Assembly (NCBI RefSeq): GCF_963855985.1
Contig: NC_087108.1
Location: 11,364,001 to 11,428,000, forward strand
From: Ostrinia nubilalis
Taxonomy: Eukaryota > Arthropoda > Insecta > Lepidoptera > Crambidae
Direction: 5' to 3'
Length of the DNA: 64,000 bases
Part shown: positions 21,918-32,500 of the stretch, one piece after another
How the letters are laid out: every line of letters starts with the position of its first letter
How positions within the stretch are numbered: position 1 is the first letter of the stretch
Notes under the pieces: model-generated
Told to the model about the DNA's origin: nothing
The model's input: the letters and a program-made list of their open reading frames with translations, nothing else
The model's database searches: none
Program-made: the position numbers and the translations under genes

Positions 21918-22590
21918 ACATGTCGTCGTCGTTTTAGCCGAAAGACGTCCACTGCTGGACAAAGGCCTCCCCCAAGGATTTCCACAAAGACCGGTCCTGT
22001 GCCGCTTGCATCCAGTTACCTACTTCCCGCGACCTTCACCAGATCGTCGGTCCACCTAGTGGGAGGCCTGCCTACGCTACGTCTTCCAGCTCGTGGTCGC
22101 CACTCAAGAACTTTCCTGCCCCAGCGGCCATCAGCTCTTCGAGCTATGTGCCCCGCCCACTGCCACTTGATTTTAGCGATTCTGCGGGCTATGTCAGTCA
22201 CTCTGGTTCTCCTACGGATCTCCTCATTTCTGATTCGATCACGCAGGGAAACTCCGAGCATAGCACGCTCCATCGCTCTTTGGGTGACCTTGAGCCTTCT
22301 TATGAGGCCCATAGTAAGCCATACACCATCACTGGCAACACACACTGGTCAAATACTTTTGACTTGAGACACTGCGGTATTTCGGACGTGAGAATTTCGC
22401 GAAGCTTCCCGAACGCTGCCCAGCCGAGTTGGATTCGACGATTAACCTCTTTCTCGAAGTTGGACCTACCTAACTGGACTGTTTGTCCCAGGTATACATA
22501 ATTGTCAACAACTTCGAGTGTAGTGTCTCCAACCTTCAGAGGAGTGGGTACAACACGGGCATTTGACATAATTTTTGTCTTGTCCATTGT
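21918..22590 (-). mobile_element. RTE-type LINE, 3' portion
   Basis: Minus-strand sequence runs from MDKTKIMSNARVVPTPLKVG through NYVYLGQTVQLGRSNFEKEV to the GRPPTRWTDDLVKVAG block. One in-frame disruption near 22320 (YGLLWAS instead of YGSETWS) and loss of the last codons show decay. The 3' end is a TCG-rich tail at 21925. Confidence 0.88.
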
Positions 22591-22875
22591 GAATATTTAA
22601 ATATTACTAGCATTTGCTTGTGACTTTACCTGTATTTATGGGCTGATTGCATATAATTCACATCTTTTCGTTCATAGCTTCTTTACTACTTATTAGTTCA
22701 TCAATTTAACTTTTGTTAATATTATGCGCCACAAATACACTACACCAAAATAGCACAAATAATAAAAAGTAAAAAAACTAAAACCCAACTACGACAAAAA
22801 ACGACGCTGAAAAAGTATAAAACAAGATTTTCAGAATACTGAACTGAACATTTTGTGTGAACTTGTGAACACTGT

Positions 22876-22993
22876 GCGACGGGCGCCCGCAGTGAGTGTG
22901 CGAGCGCGACAGCAACATAATTACGCGCGAGCGATAGGGATGGGTAGCTTGGGGTCATTGGACGGGATTCTACGTGCTCACGATACAGGGTTT
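22876..22993. repeat. One arm of the foldback MITE found complete at 45712-45925
   Basis: GCGACGGGCGCCCGCAGTGA to TTCTACGTGCTCAC matches the right half of the 45.7 kb palindrome. Confidence 0.8.
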
Positions 22994-23006
22994 AATTTAT
23001 TACTAA

Positions 23007-23490
23007 CTAGCGGCCGCCCGCGACTTTGTAGTTCGTACGCGTGGATCCCGTTTTACCCCCTTCCTTCATCTATCTTACGCGGTTTAGATTTTTTCAAATG
23101 TTTTTTCCCGCTAACTCCTGTTCCCGTAGGAATTTCGGGAATTCCTTTCTTAGTGCACCTCTACGGTACGTCCCTTCCAAATTTAACCATTATGGCTGCA
23201 CACGCGACGAAAGCTTAAAAAATGAAGTAACTTCTCCCGTTTTCCCAAATTTTCCCTTCACTACTCTGCTCCTAAGTAAATATAACCTGCCCAGGAGTAT
23301 GAAGAATAATTATTGTACCAAGTTTCTTTAAAATCCGTCTAGTAGTTTTTGTTTCTTCTTAGGAACATACAGACAGACAAAAATTTTACTGATTGCATTT
23401 TTGGCATCAGTATCGATCACTAATCACCCCCTGATAGTTATTTTGAAAATATATTTCATATACAGAAACGACCTCTCTACAGATTTATTA
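23007..23490. repeat. Dispersed repeat (CTAGCGGCCGCCCGCGACTT type), long copy
   Basis: Starts CTAGCGGCCGCCCGCGACTT, continues GTGGATCCCGTTTTACCCCC, contains GAACATACAGACAGACAAAA, and ends near TTATTATAAGTATAG. Confidence 0.7.
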
Positions 23491-23639
23491 TAAGTATAGA
23501 ATAATTGATTTAAGTACATAGTTATTACTCTCGATTTCACTTTTTCATGATAATTTCCCTTTCATGTCCTACAAATATTGAAAAAAAAATTCTAAAGAGC
23601 TGATTTTTAGTAAACTTTTTTTCTTTGTTGTATCAAACT

Positions 23640-23960
23640 GAATTTCATGCAGGTGAAGCCGCAGGCATGAGTTGTTTAATTTACATAAGTTTAGTATAAA
23701 AAAAATATAATATTTCTGGGAAACATTCCACGCGACTAGTCTCTGTAACCGTTCTCTATCGAATGAAGCAATCGGCCCGATTTTAAATCGACGGTCCGCG
23801 CACCCACGCCCCATTCAACTGTTTAGTTGAACCAGTGTGCGCACTGAGAGCCCAACCCGACTAAACTACTTATCGGCCGACGAAAAATCAACGGTGTGCG
23901 CCTACTCTAAGGCTTTTTTTCGCGTACCGGTACATGTCTATTAAGCTTTGCAGTTAACTG
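23640..23960. repeat. Non-coding element with direct ATCGGCC…GTGCGC repeats
   Basis: CAATCGGCCCGATTTTAAAT…CGCGCACC at 23769 and TTATCGGCCGACGAAAAATC…GTGCGCC at 23870 are diverged direct copies about 100 bp apart, with GAACCAGTGTGCGCACTGAG between. Likely a MITE; ends not resolved. Confidence 0.45.
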
Positions 23961-25250
23961 CTTGTACGTATTTTTCTGTAAAAAAGCAAATTATCGAAGT
24001 GTGCCAATTTAATTTAAAAAATAATTAAATAAATATGTAAAAAATATTGTTTCCTAATTTGGATACTGATTGCAAAGTCACTCTGTATAAAATTAAATTA
24101 TGTAGTACGGAACTATTCGCTCGTAAAAGCGACTCGCGCTTGCTTAGTCAGCATTACAAAGCTGTTTCTAACCTTTGCAAACTTTTTTGATAACCAGTTT
24201 TATCTACAAAACACCGTTTATCTGATAGAATAGAACATTAAAAACGTAAACAAGTTATCTAAGAGCTGTTTAGTTTCGATCCAGTCGCGGTGCGCGGCCG
24301 TGGTCCTCAAGATGTTTGTTTTTATTTTAACATTAAGGCTTGGTATTTCTGCTAAAGTAGGTATTTCGCGCTGTCAAAATCTGCGCGCGCAATACTTCGC
24401 CGAAGACAGCGCGCCAAAGAGCTCTCGCGGCTACACAGTATAGAAATACGCAGTTTAGAAATACGCAGTTGGTTAGGTTAGGTTGACTTCCTTCCGTTCA
24501 AGCGTCACACTCACAGCACTTTCTAATACAAATCATATCCAAGTGATACAAATTAAAACAACTTTCAAAATTTTTGGGAATATATTTTAGAATCGAATAA
24601 ATATTATAGAATATAACTGCCAAAGTAAACATGGTTCAAAGAGGCGTGGCGTCACCCGACCTTCCGGAAGTTCCGCGCCGGCTAAAAGAATTTCAAGATT
24701 ACGTCACCCGACCTATCGGTAGATCCTCGGGAGCTTGAGCGATTGGAAAAACATTTTATGATCAGTTACTCGTAGTAGCGATTATTTAGAGCTTGGATAA
24801 TAAATTATATGTAGTTGTTGCAATTCACAAAGCTTTGCATGTGGTTAATTACATTAATCAGTACACGCATCAATTTTGTTCAGTCTTTTTGTTTATTAAT
24901 AAATAAAAATATACTAAAATTGCATACATGTTTGTTTGTATTGGTCTGGGTGTTTTCTTTCCATAATTGATGTATAACGTATGTACGGGGCTCTGTATCG
25001 AAAATCACTATGAACAATAAGCATCACACCTGGAGTGCATTACCGCAGCAAAAAGCTTGCCATCTTAAATGAACAGTATAATATCGAGGTTTCGTCAGTA
25101 CAGTTGCGAACAAAGGTGTTTGTGTAGTCTAGTTGAGTTGAGAGGTCAGATTATTGAAATAATAAAACGAACATTTTATTTTTTAAATACATTTTAAAAA
25201 TAATTTACATTACAGATAACAATGAGAGGATGACATTGCAAAGTGGTGCC
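23961..25250. other. No gene recognised
   Basis: AT-rich. 24430-24480 has a short repeat (AGAAATACGCAGTT twice). No coding pattern or element termini found. Confidence 0.45.
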
Positions 25251-25252
25251 AG

Positions 25253-25962
25253 TCCAGTCTTAAATCCGTTAATATATGCTGCATCTGCCATGTTTTTGGC
25301 TAAAAGATTCTTCTATCTTGCAGTTTAGACTTTTCTTACAGACCTCAGACAGTATTTTTGGAAAACTTTTACGCATGGTGGAGGAAGGGACGCTCTAGAC
25401 TCTAGAGACTCAAGTCTAGAAGGAGTCACATGAACTCCAAGTTTTAAATCCGTTGACATCTGCTGCATCTGCCATGTTTTTGGCTATAAGATTCTTCTAT
25501 CTTACGGCTTAGACCTTTAGCTACAGACCTTAGACAGTATTTTTGTGAAAATTCTTACGCATGGTGGAGGAAGGGACGCTCTAGACACTCAAGTTTACAA
25601 GGAGTCACATCAACTCCAGTTTTAAATCCGTTGACATCTGCTGCATCTGCCATCTTTTTGGTTAGAAGATTCTTCCATCTTGCAGCGTAGACCTTTAGCT
25701 ACAGACCTTAGACAGTATTTTTGTGAAAATTCTTACGCATGGTGGAGAAAGGGACGCTCTAGACACTCAAGTCTACAAGGAGTCACATGAACTCCAGTTT
25801 TAAATCCGTTGACATCTGCTGCAACTGCCATCTTTTTGGCTAGAAGATTCTTCTATCTTGCAGCTTAGACCTTTAGCTACAGACCTTAGACAGTATTTTT
25901 GTGAAAATTCTTACGCATGGTGGAGGAAGGGACGCTCTAGAGACTCAAGTCTACAAGGAGTC
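25253..25962. repeat. Tandem array, four units of about 178-185 bp
   Basis: Units each carry TTAAATCCGTTGACATCTGC, GATTCTTCTATCTTGCAG, CAGACCTTAGACAGTATTTT and GGAAGGGACGCTCTAGA, starting near 25259, 25444, 25622 and 25800. A fifth partial unit lies at 28156-28272, beyond two insertions. Non-coding as far as I can see. Confidence 0.92.
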
Positions 25963-27676
25963 GGGTCAATTTCCCAAACACATTTTTTGAGCGGCGTAGC
26001 TGAAAATCATATGTTTTTTATGACATAGAACTTTGATTTTTTTTTACACGAAAATATACAGAGGTTCCATTTTGAGGACAACATTATTAATGAGTATTTT
26101 CTTTTACAAATTCGACAAAAAATAATTGAACTAAGCGTTTCTAATTTTGGTGCAGTGTCCACATCCTTAATTTCTTACAATATGTATTTTTTTAGCTGAA
26201 GATCAAAACAGAACTTACGGAAAAAGTATATTTTTGGATTATACAATCTATCTATTATCTAAGATTACCAAATTAAGCAAGTTTCCCAAATAACTGTGAT
26301 TAAGTCACGTCCTTAAGTTTTGTCCGCGAAAAATTTATGATTTTGGTGTCAATAATGAAATAGCTCGTCAGGTTCTTTAAAGATCAAACAGGATTTAAAC
26401 ACTCCCATCATTCGTTAGGTTTAGTACCGCCCCCGCGAGCAGTGACGGCAGACGGGTGCAAGACCTCTGCGTCTTCCCGCCAAAAACGTAAATGTGTTGT
26501 TTTTTTTTTAAACGGACAACAATTCTGCAATTTTGGTGTCTTTTTGTAGAAGATTTCTAAGCTATTCTTTTTAGTTGAATTCCTCGTATAATGTAAAGGA
26601 ACTGTTTTCATACCATGTGTTAAAATGTTATTGTTATATTTAAAACAGATTTCATATAATTTAGCTTTTTCAACGAGAATCTAATTTTGGTGAGTCAATT
26701 TTGGTGTTTTTGGTGGTGCACCAAAGCATTTTTAACCGACTTAACTCCGTCAATTGTGAACCGATTTTCAAAATTCTTTTTTTGTTCTATAGGGTACACT
26801 TATGTGGTGGTCCCATTGTCACCAAGTCAGGATCTGATGATGGGATCCTAGGGAAATCGAGAGTAAACCTCAAATTTTGTAGGAATGCAATACGTTTTCT
26901 AAAGTTATTCAAGTAGTCATCATCTAATGTTGATGAAGTGATGATGGAAGGTAAAACTCCTTAACGCTTAGGAGTTGGAGGATAATTCTTTAAATATTTT
27001 AGGTAGGTATGTACATACAGTTGTATTATTTCAGGTATTTAAGATGAGCTGATGATGAAAGGTCAAACAACATAAGTTAGGAGTTAGATGATACTCAATA
27101 CTCATTTGTTGATACATACATTGACACATGATACATTGATACTTTTTAGTTGCCGATATTTAAATTAGGGAGCCTGTATTTTGCTAGGAAGATTATTTAC
27201 ATTTGGATTGTCACATTAAACATAGGTACTGTCCCTCTTCAGTGACAATAACAAGGACTAATCAACTAAAAAGCATGAAAAAAAATAATTTTAACAAAAA
27301 AATTAAAACCGACGCCAACAATCACTTAAAAGTAGAAAATAAGTATGTCGTTATTTATTTATTAGGACAATATACCATGATTAATATTTTTGGAGTCGGT
27401 GCTGGTAAATTTAAAACCATTTCTTGAGCTTGGCACTAAGATATGACCGACTGACAGCATATTTTCTAATTTTGGTGCTTTAATATAAATTTTGGTGTTC
27501 TCTTAATTTTGGTGTAAGGAAAATCTAAAAAACTACTGGACAAAATTTAATGTCTTAATCATTTTAGAAACAGTATAAGTTTCCAATAAATTTGATCTAT
27601 AATTAAAGAATAAAAATACACAAATAACAATTTCCACCAAAATTAGGCAAAAATATGCACTTGTTGAAATTCACCC
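25963..27676. mobile_element. TIR element (1.71 kb) with repeated AATTTTGGTG motif
   Basis: Ends GGGTCAATTTC and GAAATTCACCC are inverted, with weaker similarity further in. AGTC flanks both sides, consistent with a 4-bp duplication, and removal restores the tandem repeat unit. AATTTTGGTG occurs at least nine times (about 26143, 26339, 26529, 26683, 26697, 27468, 27490, 27505 and inverted at 27636). A generic dispersed-repeat stretch (ACCGATTTTCAAAATTC, GATGGGATCCTAGGGAAATC) lies at 26735-26900. No transposase. Confidence 0.8.
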
Positions 27677-27684
27677 AGTCATAT

Positions 27685-28155
27685 TTTTTTTTTAATTTTT
27701 TTTTATGCATAACCAGGCAGGTATTTGACCACAATCGCACCTGATGTTAAGTGGGATGCAGTCTAGGATGGTACATATCTGCCCTGTAAGTGCTTATTCA
27801 CTCTCGCCTTGAAGAGGCCCGGATTATAGTTTTCGGGAAAGACAGCAGCAGGCAACGAATTCCAGTCCCTAGCTGTTCGCATTATAAAAGAGTCATCGAA
27901 ACGCTTAGTGCGAGCTGGTGGAATGTCATCAATATAGGGATGGTACGCTAACCTGCGTCTGGTTCCCCGATGATGGAAGGGGGCTGGTGGAATTAATTCG
28001 TGTAATTCTTTCGCACATTCTCCGAAGTGTAGCCTGTAGAAAACCGATAGGGATGCTACCTTACGGCGATGGTCAAGTTCCTGGAGCGCCGCTTCAACAA
28101 GGGTAGGGCTGTCGATAAGTCTTCTGGCACGCCTTTCCACCGAATCCAAAGCAGC
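27685..28155 (-). mobile_element. 5'-truncated LINE: C-terminus of ORF2 plus 3' UTR
   Basis: CATAT at 27680-27684 and 28156-28160 is the target duplication. On the minus strand the frame encodes ALDSVERRARRLIDSPTLVE, LSVFYRLHFGECAKELHEL, ARDWNSLPAAVFPENYNPG and FKARVNKHLQGRY, then stop at about 27763. The RDWNSLPxxVFP…FKxxVxxHL pattern is usual for the extreme C-terminus of jockey/CR1-group reverse transcriptases. A poly(A) (T-run at 27685-27714 on this strand) ends it. It is a different family from the LINE at 46.3 kb. Confidence 0.85.
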
Positions 28156-28272
28156 CATATGAACTCCAGTTTTAAATCCGTTGACATATGCTGCATCTGC
28201 CATCTTTTTGGCTAGAAGATTCTTCTATCTTACAGCTTAGACCTTTAGCTACAGACCTTAGACAGTATTTTT
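28156..28272. repeat. Partial fifth unit of the 25.3 kb tandem array
   Basis: AACTCCAGTTTTAAATCCGT to ACAGACCTTAGACAGTATTT continues the array after the LINE. Confidence 0.9.
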
Positions 28273-28932
28273 TATTATTTATTTGTGTCAGTGTGCTCTT
28301 CTAAAGAGTGTAAGACGATTGTATGTAGGTACTATTAAAATGTAATTTTAACTCATTGGTTTTGTCTCATATTTGAGGAATGTACTATGTATCATGAGTA
28401 GATTCTTCGTTTAAAAGGATGCGAACGATTTAAATTTCAATAGGTAGACAAAATTGATAATTTTAAATTCTCAAAAATTTAAGCTTTCTCCAGTAACACT
28501 GATATTATTATACTGTGACTCATCAAAGTCATCATTGTCAAAAATATTGACAAATCGCGAACTGTCACGACCAAAAAACTGACACGCGTCCGTCCTCCGT
28601 AAGCGCCACCGCGCGACTGATTGAGATTGTCCAAGCCGTCATGGACGATTTTTTCCACATTTTTTAACATAGTAACTAAATAAGACGCAATATAAAAATT
28701 TCATCCGTTAAAAGCCCTCGAGTTATTTCTGAACTTTAGTTTAGTAAAAGATTTAGAATCTCAAATCGCTTATTTTAAAAATAAAACCATAAATAGAAAA
28801 CGAATAGAGGTAACTTTGGGAATTTATTCTATCGAGTCAACTTCATCAAATCGTGTTTCCATCCGTTAATAGCCCTAGAAAACATCCTCAACTATGCCCA
28901 ATAAAAATCTTTTACTGTTTAGTACCTCAAAA
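28273..28932. other. Upstream region of the P450 gene
   Basis: AT-rich, no element recognised. It must hold the promoter if the gene is transcribed, but I see no TATA box or initiator I would defend. Confidence 0.4.
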
Positions 28933-29503
28933 ATGAAAAATGAAAACCTCATTTTCGCCATTTTCTCTGCTACCCGGCCTTAATAGTGATTGCGCTTTCA
29001 TGGCTATACTATGTTACTACGAGAAACCACAACTACTGGGACAAGAAGAAAGTGCCGTACCTAAAGCCAAAGCGGATCCTTGGAAATTACGGAGATCACA
29101 TTCTATTGAAGAGATATATTATGGGAGAAATAGCGCAGGACATTTGCAGAACTTTCCCTAACGAGCCTTACGTGGGGACGTTTTACGGCTCGAACCCAGC
29201 TCTCCTGGTGCAAGACCCTGAAATATTAAAGCTTATTCTGACCAAGGACTTCTATTACTTCAGCAGCCGGGATTTGTCCAAGTACACGCACAATGAAGTT
29301 TTCACGCAGAACCTGTTCTTCACTTACGGGGACAGATGGAAGGTCATCCGTCAGAACCTCACTCCCCTCTTCACGACAGTGAAAATGAAACTCATGTTTG
29401 GCTTGATAGTAGAATGCTGCCACACCTTCGAAAAGTCACTGGACATGGAGACAAGCGTATCTGATGTCATTGAAGCAAGAACGCTTACTGCTAGGTACAC
29501 AAT
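28933..29503 (+). CDS. P450 coding segment 1 (N-terminal anchor to helix E region), frameshifted near its start
   Basis: ATG at 28933 opens MKNENLIFAIFSA, a plausible start of the membrane anchor, but this frame ends at a TAA at 28981. The rest of the anchor, LIVIALSWLYYVTTRNHNYW, follows in another frame from about 28977. One missing base or two extra bases between about 28966 and 28976 would explain it. The second frame then runs cleanly through KKKVPYLKPKRILGNYGD and the helix C motif WKVIR (29337-29351) to ARTLTARYT, ending at the AT that flanks the insertion. An ATG at 28940 in the third frame gives an unrelated peptide. Confidence 0.85.
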
Positions 29504-32500
29504 GAGGATCATTTCGATTTTTAGCTGTGAATGCAGATTTATAGGGCTAAGAAATCCTTAACACACAGTGCAAAAATTTTTGTTCTACGACAAAAATTGA
29601 CGAAGTTATGGCCAAATTACTAAAAAAGTTCACTGACCGCCCGGCGCGGGGACGATGACGTCATTATATCCGATCCGAACGCTGCCGGCGTACTGCGTGG
29701 ATAGAATATATTTTTTTCTAGCCAAATTATCAGTTTTAGAGAAAAACTTGTAATGACATTTATTCATCAGAATAAAGAAAGCTATCGATAGGTAATTTTT
29801 AAAAATAGAAATTGTGAAAAATAACGCAAAAAATCCATACGCTCATACGATTCAATGGCACGCAGAGACGCGATTGGGGTCTCCGCGGTGGTATATTTGG
29901 TGATTTATTCAAATAAAGTGTTCATAAGTGTTGTTAGAGTCATATCTTCTTCCAAGTAAAATATAAAAATGTATAAGTATTAATTTATTTACTTCTAACA
30001 ATAAGGTATAGCTGAGGCAGATACACTCTGCCTAGGCTACAAGACATTGCTATGAAAATAATTTCGATGTACACGCAATACCTACCTGTTATTTAGTTTT
30101 TCTGAGTTAAACCTACGCACCTACCTATCTATTCGCCGTTCCCATGGGCGGGCCAGCTGCTGCAGGAAAGGACAGCCGCTCCGTGCTGAAAATCTATTTA
30201 ATCTTAGCCTAGAAGCTGGGTATGACTACCCCGCCCCTCTCCTCTCCCCAGGTCATAAGCTGGGCATGACTTCCCCCTCGGCCAGAAGTTGGGTATGATT
30301 TACCCCCCCCCCCCCCCCCCCCCGGCCCGAAACTGGGTATGACTTGACCCCTCCCCCTCCCCCCAGGCCAGAAGCTAGGTAATGCTTGCCCCTACCCCCA
30401 GGCCTTAAGCATAAGCTGGATATGACTCCCCTTCGGCCAGAAGCTGGGTATGACACCCCCCCCATGCCAGAAATGCCAGAAACTGGGTATGACTTGACCC
30501 CCCCCCCCCTCCCCCAGGCCATAAGCTGGGTAAGGCTAGCCCCTCCCCCCAGCCCATAGAAACTGGTTATGACTTGACCCCTCCCCCAGGCCAGAAACTG
30601 GGTATTAGCATCATATTATGTATTATTATGTTCAATACAAACAATCATTAAGTTACACTCACCCCAACCGCGTCTCCGCATTGCATCGAATCCTATGAAA
30701 ATGTGGTTTTTGGACATAGCAATACTTATTTTTCACAATTTTTATTTTTAAAAATTACTGGTCGATAGGTTACTTTATTTTGAAGAATAAATGTTATTAA
30801 AAGTTTTTTTCTAAAACTGATAGTTTAGCCGGAAAAAAATATTTTCCATCCCAATAGTACGCCGGCTGCGCTCGATTCGGATATAGTGACGTCACGCGGC
30901 CTTGCGTACGTTGACTTTTAGCGGCAAAAACGGCCTATGTTTATTACTTAATATCTTCGTAAGTAATGGTCCGATTTGGATAATTCAAAAAGATATATCT
31001 TTCTTATGTCTTAAAGATTAACGTAGATACTAGTTTTATTGAATTTTCTACAACAGTACTGATCCTCATTGAATCCATTGGATCTTGCGCTTTTGGGATT
31101 GAAACCAATGCAATGTTGCAATCTGTACAAAATCCTTTCATCGTCATGGGCAGTAAGATTCTAGAAATCTCCGTAATAAGAGCTTTGTTGTGGAATGCAA
31201 GAACTATGTGGCCATCCGTATTCTATGGCGTGGGACTTAAGTTTTTCCCTGTAGACGTTAATACGTTCTTCAATACTATTCTGACAAATATTTTCAAGGC
31301 CAGGGATTACAAACCAACCGCCCGAAACGATTTTATTGACTGCATTCTGAATCTGAAGAACAACAAATACATTACTGGAGACAGCATAAGCAGCGCTAAG
31401 GATGGGGGGAATAAGAAGGTTGTGTTGGATGTGGACGATGACCTGATGGTGGCTAGCTGTGTGTTGTTCTTTACTGCTGGCTTCGAGACCTCGGCCACGA
31501 CGATGGCATACACTTTGTATGAACTGGCGAAGCATAAGGAGGAGCAGAGACGCGTTCAAGAAGAAATAGATGAGTATTTGAAAGCGCGTGAGAATAAGTT
31601 GGGCTATGATTGCGTGACCTCGCTGACGTATACAGAAGCCTGTGTTGATGAGGCGCTGCGTTTATATCCCGTGGTTGGAGTCATGACGAGGGAGGTGGCG
31701 GAAGACTACACGTTCCCGTCTGGCCTGACTTTAGAGAAGGAGAGTCGCGTGCACATTCCTATGTACCACCTGCACCACAATCCAGATTTCTTCCCGGATC
31801 CTGAAGCGTTCAAGCCCGAGAGGTTCCTGCCTGAAAATAAACAAAATATCAAGCCTTACACATACATTCCCTTCGGGGAAGGACCGAGAATATGTATTGG
31901 TATGTACACTTGGACTAATAACACCTAGATGGATATCAAATTTTTATACAAACAAGTGCTATGTCTAAAGTGAGGCAAAAAACATAATGTCATCGGCTGA
32001 CATATTTTATATTATTATGTTTTCACGAGTGTGTTATTTTTGTGTTGGATAGCGCATTCATCGAGGAAGGCTTTAAGCTACAAGTATAATAACATCACCC
32101 TACAGCCAATAGGGGCGGATCAGTAAAGAAAAATGTTGCAAAAACTAGAAATACTATTCAAACTATACACGCTACGAAGTCGCGGGCACAGCTAGTAATT
32201 TATAAATAACACTTCTTTTGCGTCGATGTTTGTTTTGTGTTGTAGGTACGAGTACCTCATACATCATATTTTATAAATGAACTTGCTTGACCTTCTATTA
32301 TATTAAATATTTAATATTATCGGGCCTCTTTATCAGTTGGTGGAAGTACAGAGCACATCAAGCTGAACTCTGTGGCATCATATTTCATCTTATGCCGTTG
32401 TTTTAAGCGGTATTTTCCAAATGAGTCCGATTTGCCGTCGACTGTACCTATCGCGTCGCGTGCTTGTATCTGTAGAGTCACCGTGATTAGCATAATGTTA

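Noticed and set aside
25253..25962. Regular repeats that could suggest a CRISPR array
   Set aside because: The whole 178-185 bp unit is repeated with no unique spacers, in a eukaryotic genome; it is an ordinary tandem array.
28940..29161. Open frame from ATG 28940 as the P450 start
   Set aside because: After the first few codons it runs in the wrong frame and gives no P450 sequence.
30253..30522. Minus-strand open frame rich in Gly and Ser (89 aa)
   Set aside because: It is the translation of the C-rich minisatellite and has no other support.
29494..31057. An ordinary intron using the donor GTACAC at 29495 and acceptor CAG at 31056
   Set aside because: That join shifts the frame and meets a stop within five codons; only the AT-flanked insertion model restores the protein directly.
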